From Flavobacterium sp. AED (GTDB lineage: Bacteria > Bacteroidota > Bacteroidia > Flavobacteriales > Flavobacteriaceae), in assembly GCF_000812945.1 (NCBI RefSeq), contig NZ_JSYM01000001.1, forward strand, positions 1,116,001 to 1,180,000: DNA of 64,000 nucleotides, given 5' to 3'. Position 1 is the stretch's first letter; every line of letters starts with the position of its first letter. Shown piece after piece: positions 43,976 through 55,959 of the stretch. The notes below the pieces were generated by a model. It was given only the letters and a program-made list of their open reading frames with translations. It had not been told where the DNA came from and ran no database searches. The translations under genes were made by a program, and so were the position numbers.

Positions 43976-45016
43976 ATGCAAAAAATAAGAACTGCTTTAC
44001 TTTCCTACGGAATGTCTGGAAAAGTATTCCATGCTCCGTTTATATCATTCCATGAAGGATTTGAACTGATTGGTTCATGGGAAAGAAGCAAAAAACTGAT
44101 ACGCGAGGATTACCCTTTGGTTAAAAGTTATGCCACTATGGAGGCTTTACTCGAAGATGATGTCGATTTGGTGATTGTAAATACGCCAGTGGACACGCAT
44201 TATGAATATGCCAAAAAAGTATTGCTTGCGGGAAAACATGCCATTGTCGAAAAAGCATTTACCACAACCGTTGCCCAAGCGCAGGAATTAGCTGCTTTGG
44301 CAAAAGAAAGGGGAGTTAAGCTCGCCGTTTTCCAAAACAGAAGATGGGACAGCGATTTCAAAACCGTGCAAAAAATTATTTCAGATAAAATGCTGGGTGA
44401 CATTGTGGAAGCCGAATTCCATTTTGACCGCTACAATCCGCTTTTGAGCCCAAAATCACACAAAGAAACTGCTAATTCCGGTGCTGGAATTCTAAAGGAT
44501 TTAGGTCCGCATTTAATTGATCAGGCCTTGTGTTTATTTGGTTTACCTGAATCTGTTTTTGCTGATATCAGAATTACGCGGGAACATTCTTTGGTAGATG
44601 ATTATATAGACATCTTGTTGTATTATCCTGATTTCCGTGTCCGATTAAAAGCGGGATTTTTTGTTCGAGAAGCAATTCCGGCGTTTGTTGTTCATGGTAA
44701 AAAAGGGTCTTTCTTGAAACCACGTGGCGATGTACAGGAAGATGATTTAAAACTGGGGAAAAAACCGAATCTCGACACTTGGGGGAAAGAGCAAAAAGAC
44801 AAAGAAGGTTTGCTTCATACGGAGTTCCATACCGATATATTAAAGGAAAATGTACCAACACTTCAAGGCAATTACTACGATTTTTTTGATGGAGTTTACA
44901 ATTCTATTTCAAATGATGTTCAAGAGCCGGTAACGGCGCAGGATGGGGTTCATGTCATGCAAATTATCGAAGCGGCAATACAAAGTAGCGTCCAAAAGAA
45001 AGCAATTAATTTGTAG
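43976..45016 (+). CDS. Gfo/Idh/MocA family oxidoreductase
   Basis: The 346-residue protein has an N-terminal Rossmann domain, with the loop LLSYGMSGKVFHAPF where the usual GxGxxG is altered to GMSGKV as in YdgJ/YhhX-type members, the EKAFTTTVAQA motif (EKPxxxx-type catalytic Lys region), and a C-terminal alpha/beta domain. It oxidises or reduces a sugar or cyclitol with NAD(P). The substrate is unknown. A long-loop terminator (45041-45104) follows. Confidence 0.9.
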   Translation: MQKIRTALLSYGMSGKVFHAPFISFHEGFELIGSWERSKKLIREDYPLVKSYATMEALLEDDVDLVIVNTPVDTHYEYAKKVLLAGKHAIVEKAFTTTVAQAQELAALAKERGVKLAVFQNRRWDSDFKTVQKIISDKMLGDIVEAEFHFDRYNPLLSPKSHKETANSGAGILKDLGPHLIDQALCLFGLPESVFADIRITREHSLVDDYIDILLYYPDFRVRLKAGFFVREAIPAFVVHGKKGSFLKPRGDVQEDDLKLGKKPNLDTWGKEQKDKEGLLHTEFHTDILKENVPTLQGNYYDFFDGVYNSISNDVQEPVTAQDGVHVMQIIEAAIQSSVQKKAINL

Positions 45017-45040
45017 ATTTCATCCAATGAATGTAATAAC

Positions 45041-45104
45041 TAACCGCAAATTTGCCAATTTAAAACATGCAGATGAATGGGTAAATTTGCGGTTATCACT
45101 TTTT
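45041..45104 (+). terminator. Terminator after the MocA-type gene
   Basis: TAACCGCAAATTT (45041-45053) and AAATTTGCGGTTA (45083-45095) form a 13-bp stem with a 29-nt loop, followed by TTTTT (45100-45104). Confidence 0.65.
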
Positions 45105-45196
45105 AAGTTGTACTAAATCCCCTCCTTTTTTATAAACAATAACGATATATTTTTGACGGGATGCGTTGTTTAGAGGTAATGAACGATTGCTTTTTG

Positions 45197-45204
45197 TACT
45201 TTTG
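45197..45204 (+). promoter_or_regulatory. -7 element before the MFS gene
   Basis: TACTTTTG, an exact TAnnTTTG, 29 nt before the TTG start at 45234. No TTG at the right spacing was seen. Confidence 0.45.
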
Positions 45205-45233
45205 ACGGTATAAAACTCTAAAATCAAATCCTT

Positions 45234-46445
45234 TTGATAGATTTAAACTTTTTAGGCAGGTTCAGAACCAAAGCAAAATTCAAAAAAACGTATAAAGATG
45301 CCAAGATTTCTTATTTAAATAGAATTCGATGGGCAGTATCTATGTTTTATTTTGGAATGGGATTGTGTTTTGCCACTTGGGCAAGTAGAATCCCGGATAT
45401 TAAAACAGCATTGCATTTAAGTTCAGGAGAATTAGGGTCAATATTATTTGCAGTTCCATTAGGACAATTGGTGGTTATGCCTTTTTCCGGAAAATTAGTC
45501 ACCCGTTTCGGGAGTCATCGCATCCTTATACTATCACTATTATTTTACGTTTTTAGTTTAACAAATCTTGGACTGGCTGCTCAGGCTTGGCAATTATCAC
45601 TTGGATTATTTGTATTTGGGATATTTGGAAATTTGGCAAACATAGCAGTAAATACACAAGGTGTTTATACCGAAGAACTTTTCAAGAAAACCATTATGTC
45701 TTCTTTTCACGGGATGTGGAGTTTTGCAGGATTTACTGGCGCATTAGTTGGTTTAGGAATGTTAGCACTGGAACTAACGCCGTATGAACATTTTTTAATA
45801 GTAGCCGGTATTGTACTTTTGATGATTGCTTTTAATTATAAATTCCTGATAAAAGCCAAAGAAATCATCAAAACCGAAAAGAAAAAATTATTTACAAAAC
45901 CGGACAGTGCCTTAATTTGGCTGGGTATAATTGGTTTTTGCTGCATGGCCAGCGAAGGGGTTATGTTTGACTGGAGCGGTGTTTATTTCAAAGATGTCAT
46001 CAAAGCACCCGGACCATTGGTTATTTTAGGCTATACTTCTTTTATGATAATGATGGCTGGAGGACGATTTTTTGGTGATGGCCTGATACATAAATTTGGA
46101 AGAAAACCAGTAATGCAAATCAGCGGAATTATTATTTCACTGGGATTATTTACCTCAGTATTTTTTCCATATATAATACCGTCAACTATTGCATTTATGT
46201 TTGTTGGACTTGGGGTTTCCACCATTGTTCCTACCTTATACAGCATTGCAGGGAAAAACCCAACGGTACCTCCTGGTGAAGCTTTAACAATCGTTTCAAG
46301 CGTAAGTTTTCTTGGATTTTTAATGGGTCCTCCCGTTATAGGATATATTGCAGAATTGTCCAGCTTGCGATTTTCATTTGCCTTTATAGGTGTTTTTGGT
46401 TTTTTAATTGCATTCATGGTTTCCAGAATCAAGGCAATTCAATAG
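45234..46445 (+). CDS. MFS transporter
   Basis: The 403-residue protein has 12 predicted membrane helices, loop motifs of the major facilitator superfamily (GKLVTRFGSHRILI between helices 2 and 3, and HKFGRKPVMQISG in the second half) and a short cytosolic N-terminus. The substrate is unknown; its neighbour is a MocA-type sugar oxidoreductase, so a sugar or polyol is possible. The TTG at 45234 is used because it fits the -7 element at 45197 and no ATG precedes the first helix. A repeat (46447-46563) follows the stop immediately. Confidence 0.85.
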   Translation: MIDLNFLGRFRTKAKFKKTYKDAKISYLNRIRWAVSMFYFGMGLCFATWASRIPDIKTALHLSSGELGSILFAVPLGQLVVMPFSGKLVTRFGSHRILILSLLFYVFSLTNLGLAAQAWQLSLGLFVFGIFGNLANIAVNTQGVYTEELFKKTIMSSFHGMWSFAGFTGALVGLGMLALELTPYEHFLIVAGIVLLMIAFNYKFLIKAKEIIKTEKKKLFTKPDSALIWLGIIGFCCMASEGVMFDWSGVYFKDVIKAPGPLVILGYTSFMIMMAGGRFFGDGLIHKFGRKPVMQISGIIISLGLFTSVFFPYIIPSTIAFMFVGLGVSTIVPTLYSIAGKNPTVPPGEALTIVSSVSFLGFLMGPPVIGYIAELSSLRFSFAFIGVFGFLIAFMVSRIKAIQ

Positions 46446-46446
46446 A

Positions 46447-46563
46447 TTTTTAGGAGCACAACTTCTCGTTTTTCATAAGCGTTCACACCCGCTGTACACA
46501 GTATCTTTTGTCTCGTAAAAAACGAGAAAAAAGGATACTTGCTCCCATCGGGGCTACTAATCC
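46447..46563 (+). repeat. 3'-UTR palindromic repeat, copy 2
   Basis: It starts two bases after the MFS stop with TTTTTAGGAGC and has CTTTTGTCTCGT / ACGAGAAAAAAGG as inner hairpin. It ends CATCGGGGCTACTAATCCC, closely matching the ends of copy 1 at 8811-8900. Confidence 0.6.
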
Positions 46564-46764
46564 CGTTTTTAATTTCTTAGGACTTTTGCAAGGAGATAAG
46601 TATGTAAAATAGTTTTTTAAAAACATAAGATTTATTTTATTAAAAAATATATTTTTATAGTTTTTTTCTTATATTTACAATTAGAAATTCTAAACACCAC
46701 GCCTTTCAGCAGAATTTCATTCGGTATCAAATTCTAATTTCCAAAAACATTTTACCATTATTTT

Positions 46765-46793
46765 ATTCTTTATCTCTTTTTGGGATAAAGAAT
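46765..46793. repeat. Hairpin in the TonB-receptor leader
   Basis: ATTCTTTATC (46765-46774) and GATAAAGAAT (46784-46793), a perfect 10-bp stem, 50 nt before the receptor ATG at 46844. It could be a leader control structure. The whole 46446-46843 region (398 nt) has no gene; a TTATATTTAC element lies near 46670. Confidence 0.5.
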
Positions 46794-46843
46794 CTTTATT
46801 CATTGGCGTATTCTCATTCGCTTATAAAAGACATAATGTGCTT

Positions 46844-49681
46844 ATGAAAAAAATTACCCTAATTCTCTTCTTTTTTGTTGTAATACCTTTTGCTTTTGCA
46901 CAGCAAGAAACAGGCATTTCTGGAAAAATTATCGATTCCAAAACCCAGCAACCATTAGCATCTGTTGTAGTTACCATTCAAAACACAAATTTAATGCAGC
47001 TGACAACAGTTGACGGAAAGTTTAGGTTTAGCACTGTTCCCGCAGGAGAACAATTAGTTTTATTTCACAGTCAGGGGTATAAAGACGCCTTATTTCCAGT
47101 TGAAATCATAGCGGGACAACTACTCGATTTAGACACCATATTATTAGAAGATGACCAAAGTTCAGAACAACAAACCGGTTTAATTGCACTTTCCGAAAGT
47201 GATTTAAGTGATGACAACAGTGGCTCCGAAAGCACTTCAGGGCTTTTGCAATCCTCCAAAGATGCTTTTCAGCAAGCGGCGGCTTTCAATTGGGGACAAG
47301 CTCGTTTTAGGATTCGAGGGTTGGATAGCGAGCATTCCACGATGATGATTAATGGTGTTTCCATGAATAAATTGTACGATAGTAGACCGCAATGGGGCGA
47401 TTGGGGCGGACTGAACGATGCGCTCCGAAATCAGGAATTTTCCATAGGAACTGCTCCTTCTGATTATACTTTTGGCGGAATATTAGGGACTCAGGAAATC
47501 AATACCCGTGCTTCCATTTACAGACCCGGCACCCGAATTTCATTTTCTGGCACCAATACTAATTACAGTTGGCGCATGATGGGAACGTATGCTTCCGGTA
47601 TGAATGCACGAGGCTGGGCATTTGTAGTTTCGGCTGGAAAGCGATGGGCACAGGAAGGCTATTTTGAAGGAACAAATTACGATGCCAGTTCCGCCTTTAT
47701 AAGTGTGGAGAAAAAACTGAACGAGAATCATTCCTTAAACTTTACGGCTTTTTATACTCCAAATTCACGAGGGAAAAATTCCCCAAATACCACCGAAGTT
47801 TCCCAATTAACAAACGGAAAATACAATTCCTATTGGGGTTTTCAAGATGGGAATAAGAGAAATTCAAGAATGAAAACCATCGAAGAACCGATTGTGATGC
47901 TAACCCATTTTTTTAAAATAAACGATCATACAAATTTGAATTCCAGTTTGATGTATCAATTTGGAAAAATTGGGAACAGCAACATCGATTATCAAAATGC
48001 CAATAGCCCAGATCCGACTTACTATAGAAAACTGCCAAGTTATTACAGTTCGCATTACGATTCAGATAACGGGGAATTTTCAGGAGAATTCACACCAGAT
48101 TTAGAGAATGCGAAGAAAAGCAAAGAACAGTTTTTAGCCAATCAGCAAATGGATTGGAATGGGATGTACCAAGCGAATCAAAATCCGATTGTAGATGCAA
48201 ATGGAACAATTTCAGGTTACGAACCTTCTAAAAGCAAGTATGTTTTGTATGAAGATCGAACCGATGATAAAACAATCGTGGCGACTTCTACTTTCAATAC
48301 ACAACTCACGGAAAATGTTATTTTGAATGCTGGAGCTTCTTTCAAAAACTTGAAATCACACAATTATCAAAAGCTTTTGGATTTATTGGGTGGTGCTTAT
48401 TTTGAAGATATTGATGGCTTTTATAACGGAAACCAATCTCAATCAGACTTGAATAATCCAAACCGTCAAGTGGTTGTTGGTGACGAATACGGATACAATT
48501 ATAATTATGTTGCCCATACGCTCGATGCGTTCACCCAATTCAAATTCTCGTATAACAAAGTCGATTTTTATCTGGCTCAAAGTTTCTCAAGCACCAATTA
48601 TCAAAGGGAAGGTTTGTACAGAAACGGGATTTACGAAACCAATTCCTTTGGAAAAAGTGAGAAAGCAACATTCGAAAATTTCGGGTTTAAAGGAGGATTA
48701 ACCTACAAAATATCTGGAAAACAATTGTTGATTTTTAACGGAGCGCACTTGACGAAAGCCCCAACAATCAGAAATACTTTCCCTAATTCCCGATTAAATA
48801 ATAGGATTGTTGATGATTTAAAAAACGAGAACATAAGCAGTCTGGATGTCAGTTATGTGTATCGTTCTCCAAAATTAAAAGCCCGACTTACCGCTTTTTA
48901 TACGTTGATAAAAGATGCCACACAAACTTCTTTCTTTTATGCCGAAGGAATTTTTGATGATGGTGCGGGGTATAATAACACGAGTGCTTTTGTGAGCCAG
49001 ACGCTGACGCATTTGAACAAGAAAAATCTAGGTACGGAATTAAGTTTAGAATATCAGATAAACCCAACATTGAAAACCACTTTTTCCGCGGCTTTTGGAG
49101 AATATACCTACGACAGCAATCCAAATGTAATGGTGACTAATGATGCCGAAGCGTCAATAGAAAATACGAACCCTGTTTTTGATTTTGGAACCGCAGCATT
49201 AAAAAACTACAAACAACCGGGTTCGCCGCAACAAGCGTATTCGTTGGGAATTGAATATCGAGATCCTAAGTTTTGGTGGATTGGTGTTAATATTAATTAT
49301 TTAACAAACAGTTATATTGATGTCTCTCCCATTGCCAGAACAGATCACTTTTTTATCAATCCTGCCAGTGGATTTTCCTTTCCGGAAGCCACCGAAGAAA
49401 GAGGCAAGGAATTATTGCAACAGGAAAAATTTGCTCCAACAACATTATTAAATATAGTTGGCGGTAAATCATGGCGAGTTTTCAGTAAGTATGTAGGTCT
49501 TTTTGCCAGCATCAATAATGTGCTCGATGTTACTTACAAAACAGGCGGTTATGAACAGGCAAGAAATGCCAATTTCAGGCAACGCAATCAGGATGTTTCC
49601 AGTGGAACACCATCTTTTGGCAACAAATATTTTTACGGGTACGGGAGGACTTATTTCGTCAATCTTTCCATCAATTTATAA
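46844..49681 (+). CDS. TonB-dependent receptor
   Basis: The 945-residue protein (ATG at 46844) has a signal peptide (LILFFFVVIPFAFAQ), a carboxypeptidase-regulatory-like domain (ISGKIIDSKTQQPLASVVVTI), a plug (RFRIRGLDSEHSTMMINGVSMNKLYD) and a barrel ending in YFVNLSINL. It imports a large ligand through the outer membrane using TonB energy. There is no SusD partner; instead the next gene, 19 nt away, is a DUF5689 lipoprotein that may be the surface binding partner. The ligand is unknown. Confidence 0.93.
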   Translation: MKKITLILFFFVVIPFAFAQQETGISGKIIDSKTQQPLASVVVTIQNTNLMQLTTVDGKFRFSTVPAGEQLVLFHSQGYKDALFPVEIIAGQLLDLDTILLEDDQSSEQQTGLIALSESDLSDDNSGSESTSGLLQSSKDAFQQAAAFNWGQARFRIRGLDSEHSTMMINGVSMNKLYDSRPQWGDWGGLNDALRNQEFSIGTAPSDYTFGGILGTQEINTRASIYRPGTRISFSGTNTNYSWRMMGTYASGMNARGWAFVVSAGKRWAQEGYFEGTNYDASSAFISVEKKLNENHSLNFTAFYTPNSRGKNSPNTTEVSQLTNGKYNSYWGFQDGNKRNSRMKTIEEPIVMLTHFFKINDHTNLNSSLMYQFGKIGNSNIDYQNANSPDPTYYRKLPSYYSSHYDSDNGEFSGEFTPDLENAKKSKEQFLANQQMDWNGMYQANQNPIVDANGTISGYEPSKSKYVLYEDRTDDKTIVATSTFNTQLTENVILNAGASFKNLKSHNYQKLLDLLGGAYFEDIDGFYNGNQSQSDLNNPNRQVVVGDEYGYNYNYVAHTLDAFTQFKFSYNKVDFYLAQSFSSTNYQREGLYRNGIYETNSFGKSEKATFENFGFKGGLTYKISGKQLLIFNGAHLTKAPTIRNTFPNSRLNNRIVDDLKNENISSLDVSYVYRSPKLKARLTAFYTLIKDATQTSFFYAEGIFDDGAGYNNTSAFVSQTLTHLNKKNLGTELSLEYQINPTLKTTFSAAFGEYTYDSNPNVMVTNDAEASIENTNPVFDFGTAALKNYKQPGSPQQAYSLGIEYRDPKFWWIGVNINYLTNSYIDVSPIARTDHFFINPASGFSFPEATEERGKELLQQEKFAPTTLLNIVGGKSWRVFSKYVGLFASINNVLDVTYKTGGYEQARNANFRQRNQDVSSGTPSFGNKYFYGYGRTYFVNLSINL

Positions 49682-49700
49682 ATTTGAAAACAGAAACATA

Positions 49701-51053
49701 ATGAAAACAACTTTCAATAATCTATTTTTTTCTATAGTAATAGCAATTGCTTTTACCAGTTGCGTAAACGATGAAGTAGCTATTCCAAAACTAATGTGTG
49801 CCCAACCTGATTTAACTGTAAACCGGACTGTTGCAGAAGTTCGGGAAAATGCCAATGCAATTGTAAGCCAATACAAGTACGACGATATCATAGAAGCGTA
49901 CGTTGTTTCCAGCGATGAATCGGGTAATTTTTTTAAGTCCATTTCCTTTCAAACTTTGGCAACAGCCACAACGCCAGCTATAGGGTTTAGTGTTCCAGTA
50001 GATGCTACAAACTTGTATATTGATTACAGATTAGGCAATAAAGTATATTTAAAACTAAAAGACCAATACACTGATATTTCGTTTGGAGGCCTGCGCATAG
50101 GAAGCATTTTTGTTAATTCTTACAATGAAGGAGGAGTGGGGCGACTTTCCCAAAATGAGTATAAAAAAGTGTTGAATGCCTCTTGCACAACCGTAAAGGA
50201 GGAACTTCTAGTAAAGACAATTTCGATGGAGGATCTATTGAATGATTCTAATTTGAATATGTTGGTCGAATTATCGGATGTTCAGTTTACAGCGGATGCT
50301 ATTGGTCGCCATTATTTTGAGGAAACCAATAATGTGGGTGGCGCAACCAATTGGGGTTTGATGGATAAATTAGGGAATCAAGTGTATTTTAGAACCAGTA
50401 GTTTCGCTGATTTTTCGAGTAGTATAGTTCCAAATGGAAGTGGAAAAGTAAGAGGGGTTTTAACAAAATATGGAACGGACTATCAACTATTACCGCGCTC
50501 CGAGAAAGATGTTGTGATGACTGGAACTAGAGCAGCTCCTTTTTTCTCTCAAGATTTTGAAACGGTTATTGATAAATCAAATTTGAGTCTTCCGGGATGG
50601 GCAAATATTGTTCAAAAGGGAGCGATTTCCTGGAAAGGGACAGTATATTCCGGAAATGGTTATGCCGAATTTAATATTTCAGGCGCAAAGGTAGTTTCGA
50701 ATGTAGCTTGGTTGATTTCCCCAAAAATAGATATGGACAAGCACACTAATGAAATCTTAACTTTCAGGGCTGCCCAACATCATTTAGATGTTGATTCCCA
50801 ATTGAATTCTTTGGAAGTTTATGTTTCCACTAATTTTGACGGATTGAATGTGGCTACCGCAACTTGGGTTCCCATTTTGGCGAAATTACCAAAACAAGCC
50901 ACGCCTTGGTATCAATTTGTAGGAAGTGGAGGAATAGATTTATCCTCCTATAAAGGCAAAATAAATATTGCTTTCAAATATACAGGTTCCGGAAAAAATC
51001 TGGCTTTGGACGGTGCTTTTCAAGTGGATGATGTGCAGATCTTTGGAAATTAA
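49701..51053 (+). CDS. DUF5689 domain lipoprotein with choice-of-anchor-type C-terminus
   Basis: From the ATG at 49701 the 450-residue protein has a lipoprotein signal ending in FTSC (Cys21), then a DUF5689 domain (about 30-240) and a C-terminal jelly-roll (about 260-450; SQDFETV, GWANI, WLISPKID, ALDGAFQVDDVQIFGN) of the choice-of-anchor J type. A longer upstream frame overlaps the receptor gene and is not believable. By position it pairs with the TonB receptor as a surface-bound ligand-binding lipoprotein; this is inference. It lies 19 nt after the receptor. Confidence 0.85.
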   Translation: MKTTFNNLFFSIVIAIAFTSCVNDEVAIPKLMCAQPDLTVNRTVAEVRENANAIVSQYKYDDIIEAYVVSSDESGNFFKSISFQTLATATTPAIGFSVPVDATNLYIDYRLGNKVYLKLKDQYTDISFGGLRIGSIFVNSYNEGGVGRLSQNEYKKVLNASCTTVKEELLVKTISMEDLLNDSNLNMLVELSDVQFTADAIGRHYFEETNNVGGATNWGLMDKLGNQVYFRTSSFADFSSSIVPNGSGKVRGVLTKYGTDYQLLPRSEKDVVMTGTRAAPFFSQDFETVIDKSNLSLPGWANIVQKGAISWKGTVYSGNGYAEFNISGAKVVSNVAWLISPKIDMDKHTNEILTFRAAQHHLDVDSQLNSLEVYVSTNFDGLNVATATWVPILAKLPKQATPWYQFVGSGGIDLSSYKGKINIAFKYTGSGKNLALDGAFQVDDVQIFGN

Positions 51054-51102
51054 TATTGGCCACATAGCAGAGAAAAACACAATTTATGTAGCGTGTGTTT
51101 TA

Positions 51103-51110
51103 TATATTTG
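51103..51110 (+). promoter_or_regulatory. -7 element before the FKBP gene
   Basis: TATATTTG, an exact TAnnTTTG, 26 nt before the ATG at 51137, so the FKBP gene probably has its own promoter. Confidence 0.5.
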
Positions 51111-51136
51111 CAATCTTAAAAATTAAATTAAAATTT

Positions 51137-51598
51137 ATGAAATCTATTTTATTAGCATTAGTTTCTATACTATTTGTTTCTTGCTTATCAGATGCTGGAA
51201 CATCTAAACCTGTTGATTATACAGTTCAAAATGAAAAAGAAATTGTTGATTATGTCGCCAAAAATCATTTAACTGCTACAAGAACCGATTCAGGATTGTA
51301 TTATGTGGTTAATGAAGCCGGTACTGGAACTCAACCTACCGCAACGTCTAATGTAACAGTGGCTTATAAAGGTTATTTTACAAACGGAAATGTATTTGAT
51401 GAAAGTAAAGCCGAAGGAATTTCATTTGGATTGAATCAAGTGATAAAAGGTTGGACAGAAGGAATCCCTTACTTTAAAGCAGAAGGAAGTGGTATCCTTT
51501 TAATTCCGGCTCACTTAGGTTATGGAAGTAATGATAGTGGTCCTATTCCTGGTGGTTCTGTACTTGTTTTTGAAGTTAAATTAATTTCAGTGAATTAG
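51137..51598 (+). CDS. FKBP-type peptidyl-prolyl cis-trans isomerase lipoprotein
   Basis: From the ATG at 51137 (153 residues) the protein carries a lipoprotein signal (FVSC, Cys16) and one FKBP domain (about 55-153) with the conserved YKGYFTNGNVFDES, GWTEGIPYFKAEGSG, IPAHLGYGS and VLVFEVKLI segments. It catalyses proline isomerisation and probably assists folding of exported or outer-membrane proteins, possibly the receptor system upstream. It is followed by a shared terminator. Confidence 0.93.
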   Translation: MKSILLALVSILFVSCLSDAGTSKPVDYTVQNEKEIVDYVAKNHLTATRTDSGLYYVVNEAGTGTQPTATSNVTVAYKGYFTNGNVFDESKAEGISFGLNQVIKGWTEGIPYFKAEGSGILLIPAHLGYGSNDSGPIPGGSVLVFEVKLISVN

Positions 51599-51634
51599 GC
51601 CATTTGTTTTTCTTTCCTAAATAACACCAAAATA

Positions 51635-51662
51635 AAAAGGCTGTCTTTTCGGACAGCCTTTT
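51635..51662. terminator. Bidirectional terminator FKBP/GH97
   Basis: AAAAGGCTGTC (51635-51645) / GACAGCCTTTT (51652-51662), a perfect 11-bp stem with a six-base loop. Confidence 0.9.
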
Positions 51663-51670
51663 ATACTTAA

Positions 51671-53791
<2,121 letters not shown>

Positions 53792-53845
53792 TTAAATAGA
53801 ATTTAATAATTAATTTTTCAGGTTCGGTAATAGAATGTGATTTTC

Positions 53846-53861
53846 ACGAAATCGATTTATT
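53846..53861 (-). promoter_or_regulatory. 16-nt leader site, GH97 gene
   Basis: The minus strand reads AATAAATCGATTTCGT, identical to 28409-28424 before GH13 and in the same orientation relative to its gene. It ends 57 nt before the GH97 ATG. Confidence 0.55.
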
Positions 53862-54042
53862 GAAAAAGACAAAGTTTTAATCCCAATTCCGAATTTCGAG
53901 AAAGTAAAAGTAAACGCTTTATGCGCTACATATTTTCATCATTCTAAAAAAGTAGATTGTGTTTCTATTTTTAAAATGCAATATACTGAATAACTGACTA
54001 TTAAATAAATTTATTGTTTAAAAAAAGTAGTGTATTTATAAT

Positions 54043-54083
54043 AAAAAAGAGGTCTTCCAGATTGTTTTAACCTGGAAGACCTC
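54043..54083 (-). terminator. Terminator of DUF6377 regulator copy 2
   Basis: GAGGTCTTCCAG (54049-54060) / CTGGAAGACCTC (54072-54083), a perfect 12-bp stem with an 11-base loop and a minus-strand T tract (54048-54043). Confidence 0.9.
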
Positions 54084-54102
54084 CTTAAAAAACAGATTTT
54101 TT

Positions 54103-55749
54103 CTATTTTAAATTGGTACCTATACGCATTACTTTTGCTTCAAATTCTTCCCGTGGACCTGCTGCTTTGTTTTTGAGTTGTGAACGGTAATTGTAAATAG
54201 TGGATACAGAATAGCGAAGAAATATTGAAATTTTTGCGCTATCCTTGATGCCCAAACGAATCAGGGCAAAGATTCTCAATTCCGTATTCAGCAGTTCACC
54301 GTCCTTTAATTGTGTTGCTTCATCATCAATCAATAAAGCTTTAAACTCTTCGATAAAATCAGGAAAGAGTTGCAAGAATGTTTTGTCGAAATTAGTATAA
54401 AATGCTGCGAGCTCATTTTCGATAAACTGTTTCGATTTTACGGCACTGATCAAGTCGTTCATTTTCCCCGTAGTCGCCATAACATTCAATTTTCGGCGGT
54501 ATTCGTCTAATTTGCCAATGTAATCAGAACACTGGTCCATGTAACGGCCAATGTATATTTCTTTCAAAAGATTGGCTTCGGTCAGCGTATAATTGGTCTC
54601 ATTCAATTTCTCAATAAATGTATTTAATTCGGCATTCAGTTCAGAAAGCTTGGTGTTGGCCAAACTTAAATCCTGTTTTGCTTTGGACAATTTTTTCATT
54701 TGCTTAAAAAGTAAAAAAAGCACCGCCAACAAGAACACCGATAGTATACTGGCACTTATCAAAAATAGCATTAATTGGAGTCGGTTGGTTTCATTTTGTT
54801 TTTGATACGCCTCGTTAATGATGGGCAGCATCTTAGAGATTTCATACGTCCTTAAACGCGCATTGCAAAAAAGGGCATCTTCGAGGGAACGTTTTATATA
54901 TTTATAAGCGCGGTCAATATCTCCATTTTCATACATTAGAAAAGCCAAAGAACGCAACGAAATATATTCCTTTTTGGCCAACTGCAAATCAGAAATAGCA
55001 GAAATTGTCAACCATTTTTTCTCCTGTACATGGTCCTTTTTTTCGCGATATGCCTGCGAAATAATATAGGCAATGACAGCTTTATCAGGACTATTAGGAG
55101 CAATATTCGGAAAATAGTTCAGCAATAAATGCAGTGTCTCATTGAGTTTTCCAGCGTCAATAAGCGTGCTGGACTTCGCCATAATATAAGCACTTGATTG
55201 CGTTGGATAAAAATTTAAGGAGGAATCACGGTACTTTTTGGTTAACAGAATATATCTTTCTTTTTCCTGAGGTGAAGCCGCATAATCAGACATATATCCA
55301 TAAACCACACTGTTTACGGTAAAATAATATCCTTTTAGGTCGGGAGTTGTATTGATGTTGATGGTATTAAGGATGTCAGTCGCTTCTTTGTACATTCCTA
55401 ATGTTCCCATGATGGAAGCCAGATTTAATTGGGCATCATTTAGCTTTCGGGCATCATTCAGCTTTTCGGCTATTTGAAAACTTTTTCGGGCGTAAATCAA
55501 TGCCGAGTCCGACTGATATAATTTATATTCCGAATACAATTTTCCGTAAATGGCATATTTTTGAAGATCAGCGACAGTGTATTGTAGCAGTCCTTTGAGT
55601 TTGTTTATTTCAGTCTCTTTTTTATTCGAATACAATTGGTAATCAGTTACAGTTTTATCCAATTCATCCAACAGTGAATCAAAATTATTTTGCCCAAAAA
55701 GAAGAACAGGAAATAGCGATGCAATAAGTAATGTCAAAAATCGATTCAT
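54103..55749 (-). CDS. DUF6377 membrane-spanning TPR/HTH regulator (SusR-like), copy 2
   Basis: The 548-residue paralogue of the 26533 protein has the same order: N-terminal leader, TPR-like sensor, membrane helix (LMLFLISASILSVFLLAVLFLLF), coiled coil and C-terminal HTH (ELRIFALIRLGIKDSAKISIFLRYSVSTIYNYRSQ). The HTH regions are nearly identical, so both may bind the same DNA; sensor regions differ more (for example TPDLKGYYFTVNSV). The next gene on the strand is GH97, its probable target. The core promoter region TTATTTTTACA is shared with copy 1. Confidence 0.85.
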   Translation of the reverse strand: MNRFLTLLIASLFPVLLFGQNNFDSLLDELDKTVTDYQLYSNKKETEINKLKGLLQYTVADLQKYAIYGKLYSEYKLYQSDSALIYARKSFQIAEKLNDARKLNDAQLNLASIMGTLGMYKEATDILNTININTTPDLKGYYFTVNSVVYGYMSDYAASPQEKERYILLTKKYRDSSLNFYPTQSSAYIMAKSSTLIDAGKLNETLHLLLNYFPNIAPNSPDKAVIAYIISQAYREKKDHVQEKKWLTISAISDLQLAKKEYISLRSLAFLMYENGDIDRAYKYIKRSLEDALFCNARLRTYEISKMLPIINEAYQKQNETNRLQLMLFLISASILSVFLLAVLFLLFKQMKKLSKAKQDLSLANTKLSELNAELNTFIEKLNETNYTLTEANLLKEIYIGRYMDQCSDYIGKLDEYRRKLNVMATTGKMNDLISAVKSKQFIENELAAFYTNFDKTFLQLFPDFIEEFKALLIDDEATQLKDGELLNTELRIFALIRLGIKDSAKISIFLRYSVSTIYNYRSQLKNKAAGPREEFEAKVMRIGTNLK

Positions 55750-55959
55750 TCAAATGGGATTAAATTCATGTAAAAATAATTAAAAATCCAAATTAACTCC
55801 TAAAGTGCGCAGTGCAAAAGCGTGAGAGTTATTTTTTAGCTACGAATTTTCCCTAATTTTTTTAAATTAAAGACTAATTTGTGGTGATTTGTATAATTCT
55901 ATCTAACTCTTTTCAAATGGTTGGTATTAAGAATTCGAAATAGTACTACGGCACTATAA

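Noticed and set aside
49503-49700. An N-terminal extension of the DUF5689 gene beginning at 49503.
   Set aside because: It overlaps the TonB receptor gene in another frame and lacks a signal peptide; the ATG at 49701 starts a clear lipoprotein signal.
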